Part shown: piece by piece, positions 20,903 through 29,599 of the stretch | Layout of the letters: every line of letters starts with the position of its first letter | Numbering within the stretch: position 1 is the stretch's first letter | NCBI GenBank assembly: GCA_003427395.1 | Contig: BFEA01000311.1 | Span: 299,232 to 334,989, forward strand | Source of the DNA: Chara braunii | Taxonomy: Eukaryota; Streptophyta; Charophyceae; Charales; Characeae | Length of the DNA stretch: 35,758 nucleotides | Direction of reading: 5' to 3' | The notes under the pieces: model-generated | What the model saw: the letters and a program-made list of their open reading frames with translations, nothing else | Database searches by the model: none | Told to the model about the DNA's origin: nothing | Made by a program: the position numbers and the translations under genes

Positions 20903-21361
20903 CGTACAAATGATTACTGATACATGATTGAAAGAAACAAGAAGCATGAATAAATGGAGTACTGCCTCTTCAGCCAAATTAGCCTCTTTGCATGTTTTGT
21001 TTGTTTTGCACATTCTGAATACTGTATTGAGACATTTCAGTTTGTGACTTCCGTTCACGGAGCAGCTCGGCTTGACCCACCACCCACTCTACCTGATTCT
21101 CCCGATGAGAAAATCTTCAAGCCCTGCCATTGCTTGCTTACTTTACGCCTTTTCGGAATTCACTTACCTGACCCCTTGTGGGAGTCAAAAGAAAAAAGAA
21201 AAAAAAGGGAGAGATCAGAGACTGGTACATGGAGTTCATCTCATTGACGAGGTGTCAATGTTTGTCAAGTTCAGGAAGGGAGATGCTGGATCCCTTCGAC
21301 AGGGGTATGAGCTGTTGGCTAAGTTTGAAAGACGTTATGATTCTAACCTGATCTTGGAATG

Positions 21362-21476
21362 TACTACCGTCTTCACCCGAATAGAACGCCCGGTCATTAT
21401 CACTGCATCTGGACTGAAAGTTGGGCCAAATGCAGCTATAATGACCGGGCGTTCTATTCGGGTGAAGGCGGTAGTA
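21362..21476. repeat. Foldback hairpin, 39-bp arms, one mismatch
   Basis: TACTACCGTCTTCACCCGAA continuing to GGTCATTAT (21362-21400) pairs with 21438-21476. The 37-nt spacer itself forms CTGCAT/ATGCAG, which would lengthen the stem after a 2-nt mismatch. The terminal loop is about 21 nt. It lies in the 155-codon frame 21072-21539, where both arms are translated. Confidence 0.85.
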
Positions 21477-21725
21477 GGTCGGAAAGTTGGGACTTTTTGG
21501 GGGGTGTTGTTAAAGATTTTGGTTGGCCATTGTGGGTAGGATGTGCTGTTGTGCACGAAACATCAGGGGCATGTTCGTGAAGGAATTCTGTTTCAAAATT
21601 TGGAGGATAAAAAGAATAAAAAAAGGATGCTTGTTCCTACGCAAGCCGACGACAAAAGTTGGCTGTCGTTGGTTTGTTTTTTCGCAGGGCAAGGAGGTTC
21701 ACTGATATGCCGGCAGCAGTTGTCT

Positions 21726-21758
<33 letters not shown>

Positions 21759-21959
21759 GCTAAAGGTGGAGTTGCGGTTGAGAGGGTTTGATGATGGATT
21801 TTTTTATTTTGCTTTGAGGAATTTCTCCAACGAGTTTGGGGGTTGTTGGGACGATTGGGTAGATTGTTTGACTGGGTTTATGTACGCGGCAATAGTGGGG
21901 GGCACTTTGTCCCTCAGGACCAACGAAGGGGTCTGGTTACATGAAGGGCCGGTTGGGCC

Positions 21960-22115
21960 CTATGAAGGAGTACCTTTTGAATTGAACGGAAATCAAACTA
22001 GGTGTGTAGTTAACAGTAGGGCCGTGTTTCTCTTCTAGGACCTTCCTACTTGTTAGCAATAGTACTACACACCTAGTCTGATTCCCTGTTCAATTCAAAA
22101 GGTACTCCTTCATAG
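21960..22115. repeat. Foldback, about 51-bp arms
   Basis: CTATGAAGGAGTACCTTTTG then AATTGAAC and ACTAGGTGTGTAGT (21960-22010) pairs with 22064-22115, with a few mismatches and one indel. The spacer is 53 nt (GTTAACAGTAGGGCC ... TGTTAGCAATAGT). Probably a small foldback transposon. Confidence 0.8.
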
Positions 22116-22831
22116 TCTTATACCTACTTGACTTGTTTCGATATGATCTCCTTTGTGCGCCGAAGACCCTTGACGAGTTCCGGTACTGGCGACCGGACGA
22201 AACATGTTGGGTCGAGTCCCCGTCGACCGCCAGTTAGCTCGTATAGATTACGACGACATGGGCGCGATCATGCCCAATTTTGTTCGAGCTTTGATGGGCC
22301 ATATTGTGCTTGACGATTGATTTAATGGCCTGTCCCGCCGCGTTCGGGAGTTTGGAGAGATGACTTGTCAACGTGTCGTGTGATTCTTCTTCGTTCTTTT
22401 TTTCTCTTTCTTTCTCCTGTCGTCTGTCTTGAGCTGTTGACCTTTTATCTCGTATGACGTGTGGAATCAACTCAGATATGCAATTTGGCTGGATGCGTGT
22501 GAATACTCACCAACATACACATTCCTAAAAGCACTGGTGTAACTTCCACCCTCGTGATGGCCTTCCCCGACGTCCCTGGGGCCAGGGCCCACCAGCGCCG
22601 TATTATACCGTGTGCGGACTGTTTTTAATCACGAGTGACAGAGTTGGATTACTACACGGCATACACGCCATTGATGGAGGGGAAATCGTGCGACATTCTG
22701 AGCTTTGAACAGCTTCAGAAAAAGCGAAAAAGTTCTGGCTGTGTACCCTACGGACTTTCACCATTTGATACTTTTTCTTTTATTTCAAAATCACTGTTGC
22801 AGCATCGTGTTTTCCCGACTTTTTTTTTAAT

Positions 22832-22849
22832 GGGGGGGGGGGGGGGGGG
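22832..22849. repeat. Poly(G), 18 nt, in suspicious low-complexity junction
   Basis: Followed by T-rich and G-rich runs and then a poly(A) at about 22895-22928. Typical of low-quality consensus at a gap edge. Confidence 0.9.
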
Positions 22850-22893
22850 AAAATTTTTTTATCTTTTTGGGGGTCCGTGGGGGGGAAAAAGGA

Positions 22894-22932
<39 letters not shown>

Positions 22933-23773
22933 CTCAGAAAATTTCGAAAAATAAAAAGGTTATGGAAAAAAATAAACTAAAAAATATTTTTCTGGGCACT
23001 ACATCAAAATTCTTTACCAAATTTGAATTAACAATCAAATACAGAAAATAAACACTATGATAAAAATGAGAAAAAATATAAAGAGAAATAAAATGAGTGA
23101 GTGTGCCAGCACCTTTTCTATACCGCCATCTTTGCAGATTTTTAATTATTTTTGGGCGTTGACAAATGCCTTGAAAATTTACAGATATGTAGTTTACATA
23201 ATCAATAACTCATTAATTTATTTTTAAAAAATAATAATTTGTTTTAGGCCCCGAAATAAAGTGAAGACAAAAAGTGAAAAGTGAAAAAAAACAAAATAGT
23301 GAATGGGCGAGCACATTTTGACACCCCCATCTTTCACGATTTTTAATGTTTTTCCGGCTGATCAGAATGACTTGAAAATTTATAGGCGTGTAGATTACAT
23401 CATAGAGAACTCACAAAAAAACATTCAGAAAAACAAACTTATTCTTAGACCCCGAAATTTGTTTTGGCGGGGGCCGAACCTGGAGGTCTTCGGCCCCCGA
23501 ACGGGACCCCGAACGGGACCCCGAACGGGACCCCGAACGCCCGAACGTTCGGGGGCTAGCCCGGGGACCCCCGAACGTTCGGTTAGGTAACCCTGTATAT
23601 ATATATCTTTTTTACGGAAAAAAAAATGTTCGCCCGAACATGTTCGCGAGTTGTTCGTGCAAACACGTTCGCGCGAACGTGGAGGGGCCGTGCTACCCAG
23701 ATTTTGACACTCGTTTACGTTCGTTCGTGAATGTTCGAGTCCGGTCACCGAACGCGAACACGATGCTACATAA

Positions 23774-24331
23774 AGCGATATAATGATAATTATGTTTGTA
23801 AGCAAAAAAATTCACTTGTGGATGAAAGACTCTTAAGAAGATAAGTACATCAATGCTTGTACATTTAACAATCTTAAATAAATGGTTCATTGAGTTTGGT
23901 TCTTGTGCATGAATTCTCTTGTTTCTAAAAAAAAAAAAAAGTAATGCTTGAGGTTCAACTATTTATTTATATAGTCTAACTAGAAAAGGTGATAGTTTAA
24001 TTGTTATTGTTTCTGATGTAAAAAAATCATCGACTTATCTACAACTAAATTTAAGTACTATAATGTCTAAATCAAATTTGGAACTTGTTAACGATGTGAA
24101 TATTATAAGATAACACATCACACTATATAGTAAATGACATAAACTTAGATAGTGTAACTTCAATTCATTTAATTATTCATTCTTCTAATAAAAATATATT
24201 ACAATATAGTATTATACATAAGGAAACAAAACTTTAATTTATATTATCGAGTAACGAAATGCCGGCCGCTTAATGATATAACTATAATTAAATATGTTGA
24301 AGGTCCAACATACCAAGTAATTTTACAATTA
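23774..24331. other. AT-rich DNA, no feature
   Basis: About three quarters A+T by eye, with stops in all frames. I see nothing organellar or coding. Confidence 0.4.
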
Positions 24332-24577
24332 AGTTGGCTACCAGAGTGACCCCGTCCCACTTGTCGATCTGATAAAAAACATTAATTCTTATTTTTATTT
24401 TTAATTTTGATTCGAAAAGGAGTTTCAATTTAACATTGGAAATAGATTATCCAATTTCTTTTCCAACAGTTCCTGTCCAATTTTCTGTTTTTCTTTTGCG
24501 GGGATCTTCCTTAGTCTTTGTCCGGTCGGATCGCCCGGACCAATAAGGTGACTCACGCAACCAGATTGATATCGAAG
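24332..24577 (-). repeat. Family A element, diverged (A5)
   Basis: Left GTTGGCTACCAGAGTGACCC and right TAAGGTGACTCACGCAACC are family A termini, and TCTTTGTCCGGTCGGATCGC matches the right subterminal block. The shared core is not recognisable in the middle, so it is old or has a replaced centre. Confidence 0.6.
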
Positions 24578-25132
24578 ATAAAATTGAAATCCCTCATTTG
24601 TATATGATATTTCATTTAGGAATTACTAAATGACATCTACTATCCCTTCAGCATGTCAACTTGTTAATCATCATAGTATAATAGTTTATGAATGCATAGT
24701 AAGTATCACTAGGTATTTTTACAAATAAGAGAGAATTTTTTTTATCCAAATATATTTTTTGATTATATCGATATTGTCTGTTATTATATAATTTTTACTA
24801 GGGATAATATGTCTCGGTTCTCTTTAAATCACAAATGACAGATTGTAATCGAACTCTCTTGTGATGTTCTAATTGTTATATTGGACGCTTGCCCCACTCT
24901 AGCATGTTGTTGCTCTATATATACTGGTAACATTCTTATTTAAAATTTTGTGAAGACATTTATTTTTACATTAGGGCAATTGAAGTTACGGGCAGGCCGA
25001 ACATGATGGCTTGAACGACTGAACACTCATGATCCCTAGAGGCAGCGTTTGGTCGAATGCAAAGTTGAACTTCAAATACTATTTTTATTTTTATTTTTTT
25101 TAATTTTTTTTGTTTCTTTTTAATCATGTTGC
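24578..25132. other. AT-rich DNA, no gene
   Basis: Around 24990-25060 CGAAC-type phrases (GGCCGAACATGATGGCTTGA, GTTTGGTCGAATGCAAAGTT) suggest a faint family B fragment. Otherwise nothing. Confidence 0.35.
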
Positions 25133-25519
25133 AGAAGGGGGGGGGTCTTTGCAATACATATTTGCTTATACAAAAATATAGGCAGGGGGGTAGTTTGTCT
25201 ACCGAAAGGTAGGAAACTTCTCCCGCTATGTGTTTGTGTGTGTGCTAGCGCGCACACGTGCATGTATGTGTGTCTATGGAGGGGGTGACCTCCCCCCTGA
25301 CCAATCAATCAATATCACATTTTTTTTTCTTCTTATGAACTTATATTATAAATATATATCTCAATTAATTGATTGATTTGTTGTTTAGCACAGGGTCACC
25401 CATCCCCCGCTCGACGAGCTGCCCCCCCCTCATGTGTGTGTGTGCGTGTGTGTGTGTGGTGTGTGCGTGTGTGCGTGTGTGTGTGTGTGTGTATGTATGT
25501 GTGCATGTGTTTTGTTTGT

Positions 25520-25581
<62 letters not shown>

Positions 25582-25601
25582 ATGAGTGTGTATGTGTGTG
25601 C

Positions 25602-25634
<33 letters not shown>

Positions 25635-25906
25635 CGCGTTAGGAAGGGGCGGCGACCCCCCCCCGCCCCAACCCCAATCAACCAATCAACCAATCAACCA
25701 ATCAATCAATCAATCAATAAAACAGTGAAGAAAATTAAAAATGCTATATAGATGGATTGATTGATTGGTTGGGGTGGTCACATACACGCACACATAAACA
25801 TACTCACACACATACACACATACACACAACAAGGGGGGGACCGAGGGGGGCACGGGAGAAGGGGGCGACCCTCCCCCAATCAACCAACCAATCAATCGAT
25901 CGATCA
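25133..25906. repeat. Array of three microsatellite-bearing foldback units
   Basis: Units at about 25133-25312, 25366-25717 and 25752-25906. Each has an AATCAATCAAT edge, GGTGACC/GGTCACC/GGCGACC next to C- or G-runs, and a (TG)n or (CA)n interior. Units 2 and 3 are bounded by ATTGATTGATT on the left and CCAATCAACC/CAATCAATCAAT on the right, so they fold back. The open frames here are Cys-Val or Thr-His dipeptide runs, not genes. Confidence 0.7.
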
Positions 25907-25994
25907 TTATGTACAAAAAAACGAAAAAAAAGAATAAAATGGGGGGTGAAATGGGGGTCTATTTTTTTTTAACCCCCTATTTTCTATGAATATA

Positions 25995-26200
25995 TATATT
26001 TTTTTTGCTTATCAGAATCAAACGCAAATTTTCTGATAGGTGCTTTAGATGGTGCACTATTGAAAAAAAAGCCCCAGAAATACAGTTTGGCGGGTCCCGA
26101 ATCACTGGTCGGACAGGGTCCGAACCCTAGCCTGAACCCCCCCAAATGTTTTGGGGGGGTTCCGACCCCCTTCTGAACGTTCGGGCCGGCAACGCTACTT
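25995..26200 (+). repeat. Family B right-end fragment (B3)
   Basis: GCTTATCAGAATC with AAATTTTCTGATAGGTG matches the B2 unit (CTGATCAGAATGACTTGAAA). GCCCCAGAAATACAGTTTGG then CGGG corresponds to CCCCGAAATTTGTTTTGGCG at 23451. It ends TTCTGAACGTTCGGGCC. Left part missing. Confidence 0.6.
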
Positions 26201-26326
26201 CATACCTTATGTATAATAAATGTGAAGATGGAATACAATTATTAAAACTCGTTATTTAATTATCAAAGTATTACCTTGGAAAATAATTGTGAATTATCTC
26301 TCTTGACAGATCTGTATTATATACTT

Positions 26327-26554
26327 CTATATTTTTTTGTAACTTAAATGAGTTGACATATGAAATAAAAAATCTTTGACCGATTTGTCAATGGTGACAA
26401 CTTTAAGATGTTTTTTTTCGATAGGATAGATTTGAAGACAATATTCTAATTTAGAATAGATGAAAGATAATCTTAAAGATCTTAAAATATTAAAATTAAA
26501 GTTATAAAACAAAATATTTTTTATTAGAAAAAAATAAATAAATAGAGAAAACAA
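26327..26554 (-). pseudogene. Possible LINE-type polymerase C-terminal remnant
   Basis: The 75-codon minus-strand frame contains SFIYSKLEYCLQIYPIEKKH followed by LKVVTIDKSVKDFLF. This resembles the post-RT segment of non-LTR elements, which often reads SLVRSxLEYCxxIWxP followed by LExVQRRxxK. One short block only; no RT catalytic motif nearby. Tentative. Confidence 0.3.
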
Positions 26555-27087
26555 TTGAGGGAAACTGCTCCTGAGTCACCTCTTTAGTTTAATATAGGCA
26601 AGAAAAGACAAAATGGTATCCATGTCATTGTTTAAGTGTCAAAATGTGCAAGTTCAGTAGGGGGTTGAAACTGGGGCTGTTTTCTTGAAGTGACACGAAT
26701 GCAGATTTAGCGGCGACTTTTTTTGCTTTGTTTCAAGAACTGCTAAAATTGCCTATTTGAAGCCACAGGTGTGACTCATGAGCCGTTGCCCCAAACAATT
26801 ATCACAAGAAATTTGCATTTGTTTTTATATTTTTGCTCCCCTACCTTTGATACGCCCAAATAATTTATTTTTCTTGGTCATATTAATCTGCAGAATTTCT
26901 CCGAGGGATGTGTTACAGTGACCAAGCTAGGTATAGAAAAAGACATACGAGGATAGATATTTGAGTCATACGTCAGGCATACTGTGCTTATTAAAATCAT
27001 TAGGTATCTCTATAACAATCATAATTTTTAGTGAGAAGTATAAAATGGTTTGGAGACTTCAATTTTTTTCGGAATTATAGATTATGA
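26555..27087. other. No gene recognised
   Basis: Mixed composition; no frame above 60 codons. It precedes the gene-like stretch and could hold upstream sequence, but I see no promoter element I would defend. Confidence 0.35.
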
Positions 27088-27315
27088 TACGTTTTTTTTG
27101 CGAAATTGCCGACAGTATCCTTCGGATCACATCCCATGTCGCTTTTAAGGAGAGCCGCACCAACTAGGGGGCATGATCCAGAAAAGCGCACGAAAGGAAA
27201 TAATTTTGAATTTTCCACATCGGAAAACGTCGAGATAAGAGACAACGATGCACGAATAAAAAAAAGGAACAATAAGGGTTGGGAATCAGCGAGTAAGAAA
27301 ACGAACCAGTGGTGA
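27088..27315 (+). CDS. Open hydrophilic frame, unknown, possible exon remnant
   Basis: Open from a stop at 27085 to TGA at 27313-27315, about 75 codons. The product is rich in K, R, E, N and S (RDNDARIKKRNNKGWESASK near the end), no domain recognised. There is no ATG near its start, so if real it is an internal or terminal exon. Just after it, TTTGCAG at about 27335-27341 looks like a 3' splice site. It leads into another open stretch (NYVRVEQVGAVFSATDIEID, about 27343-27447, ending in TAA). Base composition is more GC-rich than the flanks. Confidence 0.3.
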   Translation, partial: YVFFAKLPTVSFGSHPMSLLRRAAPTRGHDPEKRTKGNNFEFSTSENVEIRDNDARIKKRNNKGWESASKKTNQW

Positions 27316-27498
27316 AAGCAGCAATGTGCGTAAATTTGCAGGAACTACGTACGAGTGGAGCAAGTGGGAGCAGTTTTTTCCGCGACGGACATCGAAATCG
27401 ACCTTGACCAGCTAAAGGAGCAAGGGGACAACCAGGAAGTGGTATAATTTCTTCATCTGGTATAGCGCTGATTAGTAGCAAAAGTTCTATGCTGCAAC

Positions 27499-27819
27499 AT
27501 GACACTAAGCAAAGCGGGTAGACGAACAATGAATGTGTGTATCGCCGCAACATCCTTGCAAGCGTTGCTGTCGCTTCTCATATGCTTCTATCTCATCACA
27601 GTATTTCTACTAGCTCTTATCCTTAGTATTGTCATTGCAGCCGTAGCAGTGTGGCTCAACAAAGAAGAGTCCATTTGGTTGAAGCCGGCCAGTATCTCAT
27701 TCGGGGTCACAGCATTCGCAATTTTATTCGCTGCACTGACGCTCTCGCCCGCACTCGACTGCATTGCTGTCGGAAATGGGATTGCGGTCGCAGCGACAGA
27801 GGTAGCACTAGGAGTATGA
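27499..27819 (+). CDS. Hypothetical small membrane protein, 106 codons
   Basis: ATG at 27499, TGA at 27817. The product has a basic N-terminus (KAGRR). Then come a long hydrophobic stretch of about 35 residues (LLSLLICFYLITVFLLALIL inside it), a charged LNKEES loop, and a second hydrophobic stretch (FGVTAFAILFAALTLSPALD). That predicts two or three membrane segments. No family recognised. The minus strand is also open across much of it, so coding is not proven. The next frame (27848-28072) repeats the pattern of a charged helix followed by a hydrophobic segment. Confidence 0.3.
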   Translation: MTLSKAGRRTMNVCIAATSLQALLSLLICFYLITVFLLALILSIVIAAVAVWLNKEESIWLKPASISFGVTAFAILFAALTLSPALDCIAVGNGIAVAATEVALGV

Positions 27820-27847
27820 AGGTGGAAGAAAAGCAGGAAGCAATGGA

Positions 27848-28173
27848 TTGGGCGGCCTGAAATTTTTCGCCTTCCTAGCCTTCTTGGCACTATCGGCACT
27901 GCTGTTGTTCATCCTGGCGCTGCCCATCCTCCCACCCACCCCCTCTGCATGTTCTCTTACACCTCTAATCTCTCAGTCGATCGCCTTCCCTATCCCCTTT
28001 TCCCTCTCCTCTTTTTCCTCTTCCCACCATCTCTCCTTTTATTCCAAAGACCATGGAAGATGTTCCCTCTGATGACGCTCCGTGTGGCCAGAGCAGAAAA
28101 GCGCTTTAGGGATGACCACTCGCTTCTGCTTCGCATATTCAGGGAACATCTAGCAACCAGGATACGTAAATAA
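27848..28173 (+). pseudogene. Gene-like stretch, broken between two frames
   Basis: One frame (27848-28072) encodes a strongly hydrophobic segment (LKFFAFLAFLALSALLLFIL). A second (27949-28173) ends with RVARAEKRFRDDHSLLLRIF then REHLATRIRK. The latter stops inside GATACGTAAATAAG, which has the form of a 5' splice site. Neither frame has a good ATG. Possible exons of a decayed gene linked to the 28130-29165 repeats; no family recognised. Confidence 0.25.
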
Positions 28174-29165
28174 GCAAGCGATAGCCATCGTTCATATTTA
28201 CTCACCCCGATCAGCTGATGATCTCGTTGGAAAAGGTCGTATAGCAACCTTGTCTACAGAGTTAGCAACACTAGTGATAACAACGACACGAGGCAATCGA
28301 TGAACGAAAATAATGAAAGACCTCAACCATTCATATCTTCGTCCCTTGAGTGCCAGATAGGCGAGGAACCCAACATGTCCCTTTATTTAATTGATCGAAG
28401 TAATCATCGCATTCCTTTAACTTAATGACCAAACCTTATTTTGTCTATAACTACTCGTTAAACTTGAAATCATTTAGCATGAATGATCCCTCAAGCTTTT
28501 TCGTCCTATGTAATCATCGCTCGAATCTGTGGATACTTTTGTCCTGTGAATATAATGATAGGGATGGATAAGTGTGTTCTCGAACATAATTTTTGAAGTG
28601 ATTTTTTATGACTGCGCATATCGGTGCACAAGGGGATATATGACAACCGGGAGACATAAATAAATTGTGACTGCCATCGCTCGTATTTACGCACCCCGAC
28701 CGACTGATACTCCTATTTGAAAAAATCGTATAACAACTTTTTTTGTAGGACTCAGCTAGCACCGGTAAAAGCTACACGTGGCAATCGATGAACGGAAGTC
28801 ATGGGAAACCTTGGGCATTCGTATTTCCGTTTCCTGAAGAACCCGGATACGCGAAAAATCAGCATGATGAATTGATTTCTCGCCTTCGGTTTGCCGATCT
28901 CTACCATCCAAAATCGTATGATGGATTGATCATGCTCCTGGCCTGTGAATGCACTGCGTAGGGTATATAATGTTTTCGACCAATGCTTACCGGATAAGGC
29001 GCTTTCTGTAATTATACATATCTTTATGAATACTCAGTGAAGTATCAAGCAATCGGGATACGTAAGTAGCAGGCCATTATTGTCGCCCGTGTTTACGCAC
29101 CCCGATCCGCTTGGGACTCCAATCGGAAAGGTCCTATATCAGCCTTGTCTGCAGGAAATCCTGGA
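28130..29165 (+). repeat. Three diverged tandem units with intron-like segment
   Basis: TTTACTCACCCCGAT (28197), TTTACGCACCCCGAC (28686) and TTTACGCACCCCGAT (29092) mark three units, spacings 489 and 406. Each is preceded by GATACGTAAATAAG, AGACATAAATAAAT or GATACGTAAGTAGC. Each is followed about 60-70 bp later by a pyrimidine-rich tract ending CTACAG, TTGTAG or CTGCAG. This looks like a repeated short intron (about 95 bp) with flanking exon sequence. The second unit has lost GT at its 5' site. Confidence 0.6.
28749..28961 (+). CDS. Possible terminal exon, 70 codons, unknown protein
   Basis: Open from the TTTTTTTGTAG acceptor-like site (ending 28748) to TAG at 28959. It starts DSASTGKSYTWQSMNG and continues with PWAFVFPFPEEPGY, normal globular composition. 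The corresponding stretch in unit 1 (after 28260) reads RQSMNENNERPQPF in one frame but is shifted by two bases, so unit 1 is broken. The STGKS lacks the glycine needed for a P-loop. Function unknown. Confidence 0.3.
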   Translation, partial: DSASTGKSYTWQSMNGSHGKPWAFVFPFPEEPGYAKNQHDELISRLRFADLYHPKSYDGLIMLLACECTA

Positions 29166-29246
29166 ACGCGACTGAGTGCCTCGTCCTCACTCCGCATGAC
29201 ATTGTTGATCTCTTCTTGTTTTGCAATTCGCGACTCTCTCTCTCTC

Positions 29247-29291
29247 CCTCTCCTTCTTCTTCTTCTTCTTCTTCTTCTTCTTCTTCTTCGA
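29247..29291. repeat. (TTC)n microsatellite
   Basis: About 14 TTC units after a CTCTCTCTCT run. The poly-Ser and poly-Arg frames here are artefacts. Confidence 0.95.
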
Positions 29292-29599
29292 TAAGATCTC
29301 GTTGTTTTTCTCTCCTTTTTTCCTTTTTTCGTTTTTTTTTTTGAAATTTGCAATTTCTTTGATTTCATATATATATATTTAAGTAGTGTGGAAGCAATGC
29401 AATCCTAACCGGATGACCTGCTTCGTATGATTAGAATCAAGTAACTTTCATTTCGTAAGTGCACCTCCTGGTTTTTATATATGGGAAACCTTGTTAACTA
29501 GCCTTTCTGAAACCACAAACCCTTCTTAGGAAGAGACTGAGCATTCGAGTAGCGTAGCCGCGATTGGTCATAACCTGCCAAACCCGTGTTCTCAGTTGA

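Larger units (their letters stand above)
18954..22892. other. 3.9-kb GC-richer block joined into the poly(A) of B2, next to an N
   Basis: The left junction is poly(A), one N, then an AGTTCC array. The right junction is an 18-nt G-tract, T/G low complexity and a second poly(A). Content (AGTTCC hexamers, a TTAA element, two copies of the 50-bp repeat, foldbacks) matches 31.9-35.8 kb rather than the AT-rich flanks. It could be a real insertion or a scaffolding error in homopolymers. No gene is recognised. The longest frame (21072-21539, 155 codons) covers a perfect-arm hairpin and has no known domain. Confidence 0.6.
18829..23595 (+). mobile_element. Family B element B2, inserted in C3
   Basis: Left TIR CAGGGTTACTGGCGTTCGG; right TIR on the other strand CAGGGTTACCTAACCGAACG. 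Flanked by TATATATA on both sides (18821-18828, 23596-23603). The left arm (18829-18918) carries CGAACG motifs and ends in a poly(A). The right part (22893-23595) has GTTCTCAGAAAATTTCG, the shared core (about 22965-23040) and two units marked CGCCATCTTTGC / CCCCATCTTTCA at 23128 and 23324. It ends with three GAACGGGACCCC repeats at 23500-23535. Without the 18954-22892 block it would be about 830 bp. Confidence 0.75.
18588..23700. mobile_element. Family C element C3, inserted in C2 and itself split
   Basis: Left end CTACGTAGCACAGCGTTCGC (18588). Right end CCGTGCTACCCAG (to 23700). Flanked by GTTTTGAC (18580-18587) and ATTTTGAC (23701-23708), a 7-of-8 target duplication. The left 241 bp are collinear with reversed C1 up to the TATATATA tract. 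The sequence after 23596 (TATATATATATCTTTTTTAC, ATGTTCGCCCGAACATGTTC) continues exactly where C1 does. Net length is about 340-350 bp, as in C1. Confidence 0.85.
18321..23773. mobile_element. Family C element C2, split by nested insertions
   Basis: The left 267 bp (18321-18587, start TTGTGCAGCACACCGAACG, diverged core near 18450) and the right 65 bp (23709-23773, ending GAACACGATGCTACATAA) together match C1 in order and length (about 332 against 350 bp). The break falls just after GGAGGGTTTTGAC, and the right part resumes ACTCGTTTACG where C1 reads GACGCTTGTTCGCG. The outer target duplication is weak. Confidence 0.7.

Noticed and set aside
21072-21539. 155-codon plus-strand frame as a gene
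   Set aside because: A quarter of it is the two arms of a near-perfect hairpin, and no domain or splice partner is visible. I mention it only within the block.
23774-24990. AT-rich stretch as organellar DNA insertion
   Set aside because: No mitochondrial or plastid gene segment was recognisable in any frame.
25369-25751. Open frames of over 100 codons in the TG/CA tract
   Set aside because: They encode Cys-Val or Thr-His dipeptides from a microsatellite and have no start context or domain.
28749-28775. STGKS as an ATP-binding P-loop (kinesin-like)
   Set aside because: The glycine required four residues before GKS is absent, and nothing downstream resembles a motor or NTPase.
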